Program-made: the position numbers and the translations under genes
Notes under the pieces: model-generated
Seen by the model: the letters and a program-made list of their open reading frames with translations, nothing else
Database searches by the model: none
Told to the model about the DNA's origin: nothing
Assembly: GCA_037951105.1 (NCBI GenBank)
Contig: JBAMJV010001832.1
Span: 62,001 to 126,000 of the forward strand
Reading direction: 5' to 3'
Source of the DNA: Echinarachnius parma
Lineage: Eukaryota; Echinodermata; Echinoidea; Clypeasteroida; Echinarachniidae
DNA length: 64,000 nucleotides
Part shown: positions 56,000 through 64,000 of the stretch, piece by piece
How positions within the stretch are numbered: the first letter of the stretch is position 1
Layout: the number at the start of each line of letters is the position of its first letter

Positions 56000-57384
56000 A
56001 AGGGGAAAATCTTAATTTGCAATTCTTTTTATAACACATTAGTTTCATTATGATAAATGCCTTACAGTGAACTCTTTATAACATAAATAGTTGTCTGGTT
56101 CATTGTAAACTTCCATTTGTCAGAGAATTTATATATTTTAACTCTTCTTACTACAACAGTTATCTTCATAATAGACACCATCAAAGAAATGACAAAGGGT
56201 TATCTGCAGAAATGATTTTGGGCAATGTCAAAGGTTATTATTACAGAGTATGAGACAAATTCAATTAAACAAAATTTAATGAAAAAAGTTCATAAAAAGT
56301 GTGACAGACGCCGGACAAGAATTTAGTTTATTTTTTTTCACCCTAAATTTCCCCAAAATACAGTGGATAAGGAACTGCTGCATATCTTTTCCTATTAAGG
56401 TTATTCACTGTCAAATGGATTAATGGGATATAACTTTATGTGCAAACAGTCAAGTTGCTGAAAAATAATCATTGTTAAAGTTAAGCATAAATTTCAGCAA
56501 TTTTCTTATCCTTTTAAGATCACAATTTTCAGCATAAAATATAAAATATCTGAAAATTCACGTTTTGTGCCATAAACTGTCAGTTATGAACTACTGGACC
56601 CATGAGGCTAAAAGCCTAAAATGATTTTAAAATTTGGCACATTGTAGACATTTTCATGGAATTACCACAAGTTATTACAATCAGAGTATGTCAGTACTGG
56701 AGTATGTATATATTATACTGATAAAGAGAAAGGGATGCTACTTCACATTTATTTTAACAAATTGAATAACAAATATTGTTGTGTATAATTGTAATGGTCG
56801 TGTGCGTTCTGCAAAATTTACATTTTGCTTGACGTTTTTTCTTTGTTGAACGATCAACAAACTCTCTATGGTCCATATACCCAAACAGTATGACACGAGA
56901 AACTGAAGACATGATTGTTGAATGACTGGTTGATTGAAGTATCAGTCAGTATGTCGATTGTTTTTCTTGTTTTTTTTTTCGTTATTCGTCATAGCTAGCG
57001 TGCGCGGTAGCCTAGCGCATAACCGAGGATACCGTACTACAGTACTGTACTTGCACACGTACACACGTACCGTGGTACACACATGCTTTACTGTATTGCT
57101 TAGTCGCTTCAGCTCAGGCTTTCATAAATTAATTCACGTTCTGGCCGTAATACTTGACCGTGTCTTGCGTGTTCCTAAACATAAAACGACTAATCTCAAC
57201 GTCTAGTTAGGCATATAATAGCTTGTTGAGGCGATGTTACGATCATTTTCCAGAATGCCACTCAAGTGAGCAAGGTGCGCTAGAACAACAGGTTTGTATT
57301 TGCTTGCGCTGGGTAATTTTATGAACTATAAATAAACGTGGGAAAACGGAAAAAATGCCGGTCTCGTTGCCGGTCTCGGCCCGA

Positions 57385-57505
57385 TTTTCGCCCGAGTCCG
57401 AGTCCGAGACCGAGTCTTTTAGGCTCGAGTCCGAGTCCGAGTCCCGAGAAATACGGACTCGAGACCGGTCTCGAGTCCGAGTCCGGGCTCGAGTCCTACA
57501 GCACT
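57385..57505. repeat. GAGTCC hexamer array 2
   Basis: A second array of the same hexamer, more degenerate, bounded on the right by CTACAGCACTGCCAGAAAG. That flank is an inverted match to the flank on the left of array 1, so the two arrays are related and in opposite orientation. Confidence 0.8.
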
Positions 57506-57643
57506 GCCAGAAAGAAAGCAACACCTACGATCAACATCAACATCATCGGCCAAGTGTCATTGTTTTTTGTTTGATTGGGTAGAACATTCTTTTTCCAACA
57601 ACATGATACCATGAGCATTGATTTTAGGTAAGGCATTTAGATC

Positions 57644-57884
57644 CTAGGGCCATTTTTCTGAGGCAATGTCGTTTCCTAAATTTGCTACTTTTTCGTCTCC
57701 AGCGATCCTCGGAACACGGAGGCATTCTCGCTCCACAGCCTCCCATAGACAGAAGAACTGCATGACAGCTCTCCCTTTGATAAGGAAGACAATGTGAGCC
57801 ATATCGTACGGGGTACTCAATTGTCTTAATGCCCTTCTCACTCTCACCCAATGATATAAAGGCAAATCTAGGAAGTGGTTCATG
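57644..57884 (-). CDS. Possible terminal exon of the 63-kb gene (frame uncertain)
   Basis: On the minus strand after TTCCTAG there is an open stretch ending in TAG at 57644: VRVRRALRQLSTPYDMAHIV, FLIKGRAVMQFFCLW, NDIASEKWP. A second overlapping frame, running to a stop at 57624, reads EKGIKTIEYPVRYGSHCLPY and a Cys-rich MGGCGARMPPC. Higher GC than the flanks and two open frames suggest coding, but I cannot choose the frame or link it to 62.6 kb. Confidence 0.3.
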
Positions 57885-58639
57885 TGAGCAAAAGAATGGA
57901 TAACATTCACATATTTGTTCATAAAATGTCCTCTTGTATAATATATACATGTACATGTGAAACCCAAAACAATGATTCATAAGGTCTTTCTTCATGCTTT
58001 TAAATAAATATATTTATTGCATAATAAATCATCAGCTCTTAAACATAATCTGGGAATGTCAAATTTATGTCAAATTTATACAAGATAAAAGTATGTATAG
58101 ATACCTCACTCTCACAAGAATATTACATGTCATGGCTTAGTATGGAAACGAGTGAGAAATGAGGTAAGTGCATGCTTGGTAGCCTCTAAGCATGCAAAGA
58201 ACATCATTTCTCAAGTAAAATTTATCTTGCAATTTAACCAACAAAATGACTCCTTATAGATCTTTTATCATTCTTTTTTTTAATGTATATTATTGCACGA
58301 TAAATCAATATATAAGCTCATAAATATATCTTTTTCATAATATACACATACATGATCTTGGAATGCAAAATAAAATACAAAATTGTAATTGATCAGTATA
58401 TAGTAGTCTCTGCTTTTAAATAATTACGTAAGTTTTTGCAATGTATATTTTACCCCTTTAACAGGTGTATCCGATTAAGTGGTGACAATTTTGATTAAGA
58501 AACATAAGACTGACATGTTTTAACAGGTGTACCCCTTTAATTTATGTTAATTACACCATCAAGCGGAGAGTATACTGTATATATGCAAACAAACCAATGG
58601 AATAAATCCAATGCAGGAATTAATTTTTAATTTTAGGGG

Positions 58640-58790
58640 GCGACTTTTTCCATCTGATGTATATCACAAAATATTTCACATAATACCGTGTGGTAATTTC
58701 AGGGGCTACCTACTGATTTAAGGGGGCTATTTGGAAAATGATGGGGCAAAATCGCCCTCAGCCCCCGTATATTTCCTACCCTGAATAAAT
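58640..58790 (+). repeat. Dispersed GGGGCTACTTTT repeat, copy 4 (diverged)
   Basis: It shares AGGGGGCGACTTTTTCCATC, AGGGGGCTATTTGG, GGGGCAAAATCGCCCTCAGC and CCCCGTATATTT with the family. It is the most diverged copy. Confidence 0.5.
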
Positions 58791-58917
58791 CTAAGGGAGG
58801 ATATATGCCATAAAGAGCAACAGGCAAAAGTCTGTTGGAAAATGTTAATATGAGTATAATACTAAGAATAAGAGTTGATCTGGCTCCATTCACATGACTA
58901 TCATAACACTTTACATT

Positions 58918-59205
58918 AGGATTGTTTGTCCTTCAGCAAGAAATTTATCAACAATTGCTGCTCTCTACCCAGGTGTATAAATGGGGACCGGTAGGAGGTG
59001 AAAGCCTTTATGTGAATGATCTTCTCAATGCCAATGAGCCGCTTGGAAGGAATGCTCCCTAGGGAGTAGAGATGGTGCACACAATGTGTGCTGGTTTACA
59101 TTGTATCCTATGACCGGGGTAATAATGGTGTAAAGCGCTATGAAACATAAATTATGTATTTAGTGCTATATAAGAAATTATATTTTTATTGTTATTATGT
59201 CAATG
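58918..59205 (+). mobile_element. SINE-like repeat, 5'-truncated
   Basis: The body (TTGTCCTTCAGCAAGAAATT, CTGCTCTCTACCCAGGTGTA then TAAATGGGGACC, CTAGGGAGTAGAGATGG) and a tail (TATGACCGGGGTAATAATGG) match 3811-4155 and 21793-22385. The tRNA-like head is missing. Confidence 0.65.
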
Positions 59206-60974
59206 GATACACATACATCATTCCTACAAAGGAAAATCACCTTTTCCACTCTACTTGGAATTATTCCAGCCAGCTCCGAGTGTAATAGTATGAATACCTT
59301 AATGGCTTTGAGTGGACTACATGCTGTTTACATGATCAGTGTATATAGTTCAGAAGTGTAATGTCAGAGCTATTCATTGCCATTTGTTATGGTTCTAATA
59401 TGTCAGGCAAGCCATAAATTTCTGATCAAGTGGTTGCTAAGAAGGCAATTGCCCAGCTCTAAATCATACGGTCTATCACAACGACCGCGTGGGAGGGGAG
59501 CGGATTAAGTCACGTCACGTCATGGTGGCGAGGCCAACAGCGTGGATGACGCGGGGGATGATATTCGTAAACGTCAGATGGAAGACAGGGACATCAAACC
59601 AGAGTCTTAACTGGATGAAATGGTAGGTCCTACCAACTACGAGCTTGTTTTATCTTGACCAGGACCGGTGACCAGAAGTCGGCTTGTTCGGCATCCTGAA
59701 AACATACCAGAGTAGCTGATTTTGGGGTTTCCCTCTGTCCTTTTAAATGGAGTTTTACTGGAGTTTTACTGGAGTTAGAGCTACAAAATGGTGTTCTGCT
59801 ACAATATACATGTTAACCCGTTCAGGAGCGATTTATTTTGCTATATTCTTCTATATACAACTTCATAGTTGAATTAAAAAATCATTAAAATGTTCTCTTT
59901 CTTTTGACTAAGTAGAATTATGTACTAAGTAGTATAATTATACATTGCATTCTTTTTTAACACTTCTCTCTTATGACTGTATATAACTATTAATTAAATA
60001 TTTGAAGTAATTCGTTATTGATATTGCACACATACATTTCAATAACAAATATAAATGAATTCTACATTGCATACATGCAGTTCCTATACTTCAAATTAAT
60101 AGCTCATCTACAATTTGAAATACGCAATATCAGCAAGAAAAAGCATACATGTACTGATTTCTTCAATGTTTCATAATCTGGAATAATATACTTAATGCCA
60201 CGTAGAGAGATACTATACCCTTGTTTGTACATGCACCACAATGTGCTGCTCTGATTAAAGTGGACTTCCACTCGAGTTCAAGCTTCTAATGATTGAAAGA
60301 CAGATATTCTAGGTCAACAAACACAATTTTGTATGAAAAAAGTATGATTGTGGGTTCTTATATTTGGCTTTGAAATTCTAATGACACAAATTCGCGAGCG
60401 AGCTTGTTCTATCCCACAATGCACCAATTTGTGACGTGCGACCCTCACTATGCGCCTATCTATGTGTTTACACTGCAGCGAATGTGTTCTTTTGATCGGA
60501 CCATACAATGCTCGATCATGAATAGTTTAGTCCACGATGCGCCATTCAACCGTGCCTTTGAGCATTACTACATTGTTGAACCGTTTGAAAATACTTGCCT
60601 GCCCGAAATTGTAAAACGTTTGGCTTTCATTGGAATTTGAATAGACACAAAGTCCTGTAAACGTGGTTATTGAATTTGCTGGCTCTGCATGACCGGCTAT
60701 TATGAATGACACATGCAGTGATCACAATGCAGTGGCACCGGATTCAAGCCTACTCAAGAAATTGAGCAAAGTGAGGGTGCTACATAATGGTCTCATGATT
60801 GTGTGCAATAAATTTAATTATTTCCTCAGAGTTAATGACATTAGAAAAATCTCTTAGAAATCAACCAAAGAGAGTCAAATCCTGAAAATATTCAAGCACA
60901 TCCCTAGATTTATTTCCAATATACTGTATTTTGTTTAAACTCGTCCGGAATTCTCCTTTAAATGTATGCATGAA

Positions 60975-61440
60975 ACTAGAATGACTGCGCAGTCTAAAGG
61001 AATGCCTCCCCCATACCGTGCAATTTGTATATCAAGCCCAAATTAACTTGCACTGAATTTTAATGGTAATCCATCAACTTGTTATCAAGATATTGCGATT
61101 ACAAGCTATTTTTTAAACATATATAATAAGCCCTGTGACCTTTGACATCATGACCTCAAAATCTAACCAGTACATTGGCCCCCAAGAAACAGACAGGCAT
61201 CAAGTGTGATGGTAATCTGTCAACTGGTTCTCAAAATGTTGCAATCACAAGCTATTTTTGCATATCTAATGAGCCTTGCGACCTTTGACCTCATGATCCC
61301 AAAATCTGATCAATCCATTAGCTCTGCAAGATACATAAATGTACCAATTACGTTGGATGGTAATCTGTCAATCGGTTCCATTGGCTCCTCAAGTTCAGGA
61401 CTATATGATTAATTGACACCCATTATGTGCACTAATATGT
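60975..61440. mobile_element. Decayed relative of the TTCGACTGC tandem-unit transposon
   Basis: It shares phrases with copies at 42026 and 44924: GACTGCGCAGTC, GAATGCCTCCCCCA, CCTGTGACCTTTGACATCAT, CGACCTTTGACCTCATGATC and AAAATCTGATCAATCCATTA. The ends are eroded. Confidence 0.6.
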
Positions 61441-62086
61441 ACTGACAAACAAACAAGCATTAAAACAATATAATGGGTGTAGTAAGATGGCCCCCTTTGT
61501 GGCATCAACCCTCAGCACAGATTTTAACCGAGGAATAATATATCCATATTGTTGGTTTAAAGAGACCAGTGCCTCGAGTCCTATAAGAGATTGACTGGCG
61601 TTATTGCATCCCCTGCTCCCAGTAGCGTCCGCAGACGACGCACATGTGCGGTAACCATGGCGATGGGAACGACTGTGAGGTGTATGCAGAACAGCTCGTA
61701 GCAAGTCACTGGTGGGTGTGCCATCCCAGGAAACGCATGATCAGTGACTTCTCTGTTGCAATGAAAAAAGCAATGAGAAAAGGGGGGGGGGGGAAGGTTA
61801 ATGGCTTTTCCTTTTACAGCTCACGTTTAAACATAATTACCCAATTTATTTTTAAGAACAGTATTTAACATATTTATTTATACAAAATTTAAGTCCTGTA
61901 CTTAAGAATAACATGTGTATGTAGGCTGAGTACATGAATAATAAGGCGCAATTGTATTGATACTACATAAAGAACTTTTCCAAAGAGCAACAGTTTACTT
62001 ATTTCTTGACCGATTATGCTCAATCTTTCAGAGACTATTCATCACACATCATTTAGAAGATTCTTGGTAATGATATTTGTATATGA

Positions 62087-62490
62087 TTAAAGGGGACCAC
62101 CAGGCAAAGAACAACACATTATTATATGTTTATAGATACCCAACATTTTGCAAAGGGTTGTGTAATTCATAAACAAAGCAATTAATTTCCACCACTTACG
62201 GAACCACTACTATTTACTGGTTCCGTACGGGCCAAACATTTGCGAGTGCGTCAATGCTATTCACGCATACGTTTGAAGACAATATAATCCCGGGCGATTC
62301 GTTTGCTCTGCACACATTAGTCTTCACAATTCAGACCGCATGAACGCATGCTTTAGAATTGTGATGCGTTTTCCAATTATATATTTTTTTTCTGGAAACA
62401 TATTTTTGTGATCTTGTTGATGGAATGGAATACTAAAGATGTTACCTTTCTTTAATAAGAATATTATTTTTGGATGGTGGTACCCTTTAA
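62087..62490. mobile_element. TTAA-ended MITE family, copy 3
   Basis: The termini TTAAAGGGGACCACC and GGTGGTACCCTTTAA are inverted repeats with TTAA edges. The body is close to 36537-36962, including CCCGGGCGATTCGTTTGCTC and GCATGAACGCATGCTTTAG in the matching order. Confidence 0.85.
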
Positions 62491-62562
62491 AGTCTCAAAT
62501 ATCACTTTTGGATAACATCTTATGAAGTTAATGGATCACTTTAAGATAATTTGCAGTGCTCA

Positions 62563-62644
62563 CCTGAAGAAACTTCCAGCCAATATTCCAGGGATCCGAG
62601 TCTTCACATTCTTTGGGATTCCTCGGTTCTGAACAAGCATTCCC
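62563..62644 (-). CDS. 63-kb gene, second visible exon
   Basis: On the minus strand, after AAACAG, it reads GMLVQNRGIPKNVKTRIPGI then LAGSFFR, and ends at AG|GTGAGC. Phase 0 in, two bases over. It follows the exon at 63432-63545 in phase. I do not recognise the protein. Confidence 0.6.
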
Positions 62645-63545
62645 TGTTTGATAATGTAATAATAAAACAATCATATAATTGACACATCAATGACAATTTC
62701 AAGAAGACTGGCTATTACTCTGGTCCTGAAAGGTATTTTAAAAAAGAAGAGAAAAAAAAAGAGTAATTTGACTGCGAGCAGTTGAACAATATGCCTCTAC
62801 CTTTAAGGTGACCTTTGACTCCATGAAAAAATCACAAAGCGGCGTTGTGTGATATTTTTGCATTTTCAGAGTAATAACAAAAATAGAGGAGGGGGCCTAA
62901 TTAGGGTTAACCTCATGACCCCAAAATCTAATCCGTTCATTGGCTCTTCAATCAGGTATCAAGTTTGATGGCAATGATACTCGAGATGACGTGATTATCA
63001 GGAACGTACAGACAACTTGACGAACAGCCTCAAAGCAAGCCTCCAGCATTTTTTTCTATTTCTATTTCGCTTGTCGGGGTAGGGAATAATACAATACTTT
63101 ATTTCAGTGCATTCCTTGGCTAAACTGCAAATTGTAAAGAATACTCATCAACAATTATGTATTCACTGCAAAATAATATGACATGCAAGAGGTGAATTAT
63201 GAGGTCAAAGATTTGTTGAAACCGGTCAAATCTGAAACCTAGCTGCCATTGTTTCACTAAATAATCTTGAACCCTTGCATAAAAATTACTTAACCAGTAT
63301 TGCTCATTTTGGTATAATTTTTCCCAGTGAAAGACTCCCAATCCTGTGTAACCAGTTATTTCATTCCCACGGTACTAGAAGTATGACGTTCCATCCCATG
63401 TAGCAAGTAGGATAGGTTACATGCTACTTACGTTGGTATCTTCGAAATAGAGGAGGTATGAGAAGATGAAGTCTCCCTGGCGTAGCGTCTCCAGGATGTA
63501 GCCCTGCTGGAGCCGAGCATGGCAACTCTCAACCATAGACCAAAC
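62563..63545 (-). CDS. Partial unrecognised gene (two internal exons; 5' end outside the window)
   Basis: Two exons on the minus strand, 63545-63432 and 62644-62563, join in phase to give about 65 residues: VWSMVESCHARLQQGYILET, LRQGDFIFSYLLYFEDTN, GMLVQNRGIPKNVKTRIPGI and LAGSFFR. The splice sites are TTTCAG/GTAAGT and AAACAG/GTGAGC. High third-position GC, like GNE and PERK, supports coding. The mix of aromatic and Gly-containing strands looks like part of a globular domain, with no signal or membrane helix visible. The start lies to the right of the window; the end may be near 57.6 kb. I cannot name the family. Confidence 0.6.
62765..63052. mobile_element. Fragment related to the TTCGACTGC transposon
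   Basis: TTTGACTGCGAGCAGTTGAA and ATGCCTCTACC at the left, CTCATGACCCCAAAATCTAA in the middle, and GGAACGTACAGACAACTTGA then AAGCCTCCAGC at the right correspond in order to the element at 42026. It is heavily shortened. Confidence 0.6.
63432..63545 (-). CDS. 63-kb gene, first visible exon
   Basis: 38 codons between TTTCAG and GTAAGT on the minus strand: VWSMVESCHARLQQGYILET then LRQGDFIFSYLLYFEDTN. A tandem partial copy lies just upstream in transcript direction (63617-63705). Confidence 0.65.
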
Positions 63546-63616
63546 CTGAAAGTAGAATGGGATGAACTATTTATTTAGACAATTATAACTCGGAAATTAG
63601 GGGTGAAGTTACTAAG

Positions 63617-63785
63617 GGGATGAAGTCTCCTTGGTGCAGTGTCTCCAGGATGTAGCCCTGCTGGAGCCGTGCATGGCAACTCTCAACCATGGACCAAACC
63701 TGAAGGTAGAATTGGATTAACAATTTATTTTGACAATTATAACTCGGCAATCTGGGGTGAAGTTACGAAGGGGAGGGCCTGGGGG
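63617..63785 (-). pseudogene. Tandem copy of the 63-kb gene exon 5' part
   Basis: A duplication of about 170 bp. On the minus strand, after CAG, it reads VWSMVESCHARLQQGYILET then LHQGDFI in the same phase, and the acceptor-side intron text is copied too. Five of six codon changes in the shared part are synonymous (one Arg to His). It then leaves the exon into intron-like text with no donor. Confidence 0.8.
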
Positions 63786-63917
63786 CATGTGCACCCAACA
63801 ACATGTGTGTGCCCCCTGATTATCCTCATCCAACATATCATGTTTATAGTAAAACAATAAAAAAAAGTACAAACGCCTCTCCTCTTGCACAACTGTACTA
63901 GTGATCCTGGTCATACT

Positions 63918-63937
63918 CCCCCCCCCCCCCCCCCCCT
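63918..63937. repeat. Poly(C) run
   Basis: A C homopolymer of about 19 near the right edge of the window. No exon is seen between 63786 and 64000. Confidence 0.8.
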
Positions 63938-64000
63938 CCTGCCCTGCATGCACAACTAATGACCTCGGACACCATCAAACTATGAAGCGCCATTTGTAAA

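Larger units (their letters stand above)
54601..57643. other. Upstream flank of PERK
   Basis: It should hold the PERK promoter and 5' UTR. No TATA box or ER-stress element was identified with confidence. It contains a CG/TG-rich stretch (54770-54840), a (GGGGGC)n tract (54905-54962) and two GAGTCC hexamer arrays (55864-55999, 57385-57505). The rest is AT-rich with no coding exon seen. Confidence 0.55.
57911..62562. other. Non-coding stretch, probably intron or flank of the 63-kb gene
   Basis: No supportable exon was found. It is AT-rich, with a dispersed repeat (58640-58790), a SINE-like body (58918-59205), a GC-rich island at about 59480-59600 of unknown role, a decayed relative of the TTCGACTGC element (60975-61440), a poly(G) run (about 61782-61793) and a TTAA-ended MITE (62087-62490). 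Confidence 0.55.

Noticed and set aside
55819-56048. Ser-Glu / Ser-Asp rich open frames on both strands
   Set aside because: They are translations of the GAGTCC hexamer array, with no splice sites, start context or flanking coding sequence.
59480-59600. GC-rich island (CACGTCACGTCATGGTGGCG) as a promoter or exon
   Set aside because: No open frame with splice sites and no gene start nearby. It is noted only as a compositional oddity.

Overview
This is a window of metazoan nuclear DNA. It holds short GC-rich coding exons with canonical GT-AG junctions, set in long AT-rich introns full of small non-autonomous transposons, tRNA-related SINE-like repeats, microsatellites and long poly(G)/poly(C) runs. 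Codon style and repeat style suggest a marine invertebrate deuterostome, probably an echinoderm such as a sea urchin. The species call is inference from repeat style only. No bacterial operons, CRISPR arrays or viral genes were seen.

Layout. (1) 4.8-17.8 kb, + strand: complete GNE, the bifunctional UDP-GlcNAc 2-epimerase/ManNAc kinase, in 12 coding exons whose phases all agree (735 aa from ATG 4853). (2) 24.6-29.6 kb, + strand: a small multi-exon gene that I do not recognise, starting in a CpG-rich patch and ending in a coiled coil plus a CxxC. One internal junction is out of phase. (3) 54.6-34.0 kb, - strand: complete EIF2AK3/PERK, the ER-stress eIF2alpha kinase, in 16 coding exons whose phases all agree (1178 aa). 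It runs from a signal peptide through the luminal beta-propeller, transmembrane segment and split kinase domain to a stop at 33983. (4) 63.5-62.6 kb, - strand: two internal exons of an unrecognised gene whose 5' end lies beyond the window. A possible terminal exon lies near 57.6 kb. GNE makes the sialic-acid precursor ManNAc-6-P in the cytosol, and PERK senses misfolded protein in the ER. I see no evidence that the neighbours work together.

The most unusual content is in the introns. A 965-bp foldback element at 52886-53850 has two 454-bp inverted arms that differ at only about five positions by eye, and is flanked by a perfect 9-bp target duplication; it lies in PERK intron 1, so it would be transcribed as a long hairpin. 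At least ten places in GNE, PERK and the third annotated gene carry a nearby partial copy of an exon that keeps one splice junction. Several copies keep the reading frame and differ mainly at synonymous sites. They include a second transmembrane exon in PERK and a possible alternative last exon in GNE. A tandem-repeat transposon family carries perfect DR1/triple-DR1 nuclear-receptor half-site arrays into PERK introns. A MITE family has hairpin 'words' that co-vary between copies.

All coordinates come from reading the sequence by eye. Exon junctions were fixed by splice consensus, phase agreement and similarity to the known human GNE and PERK proteins.
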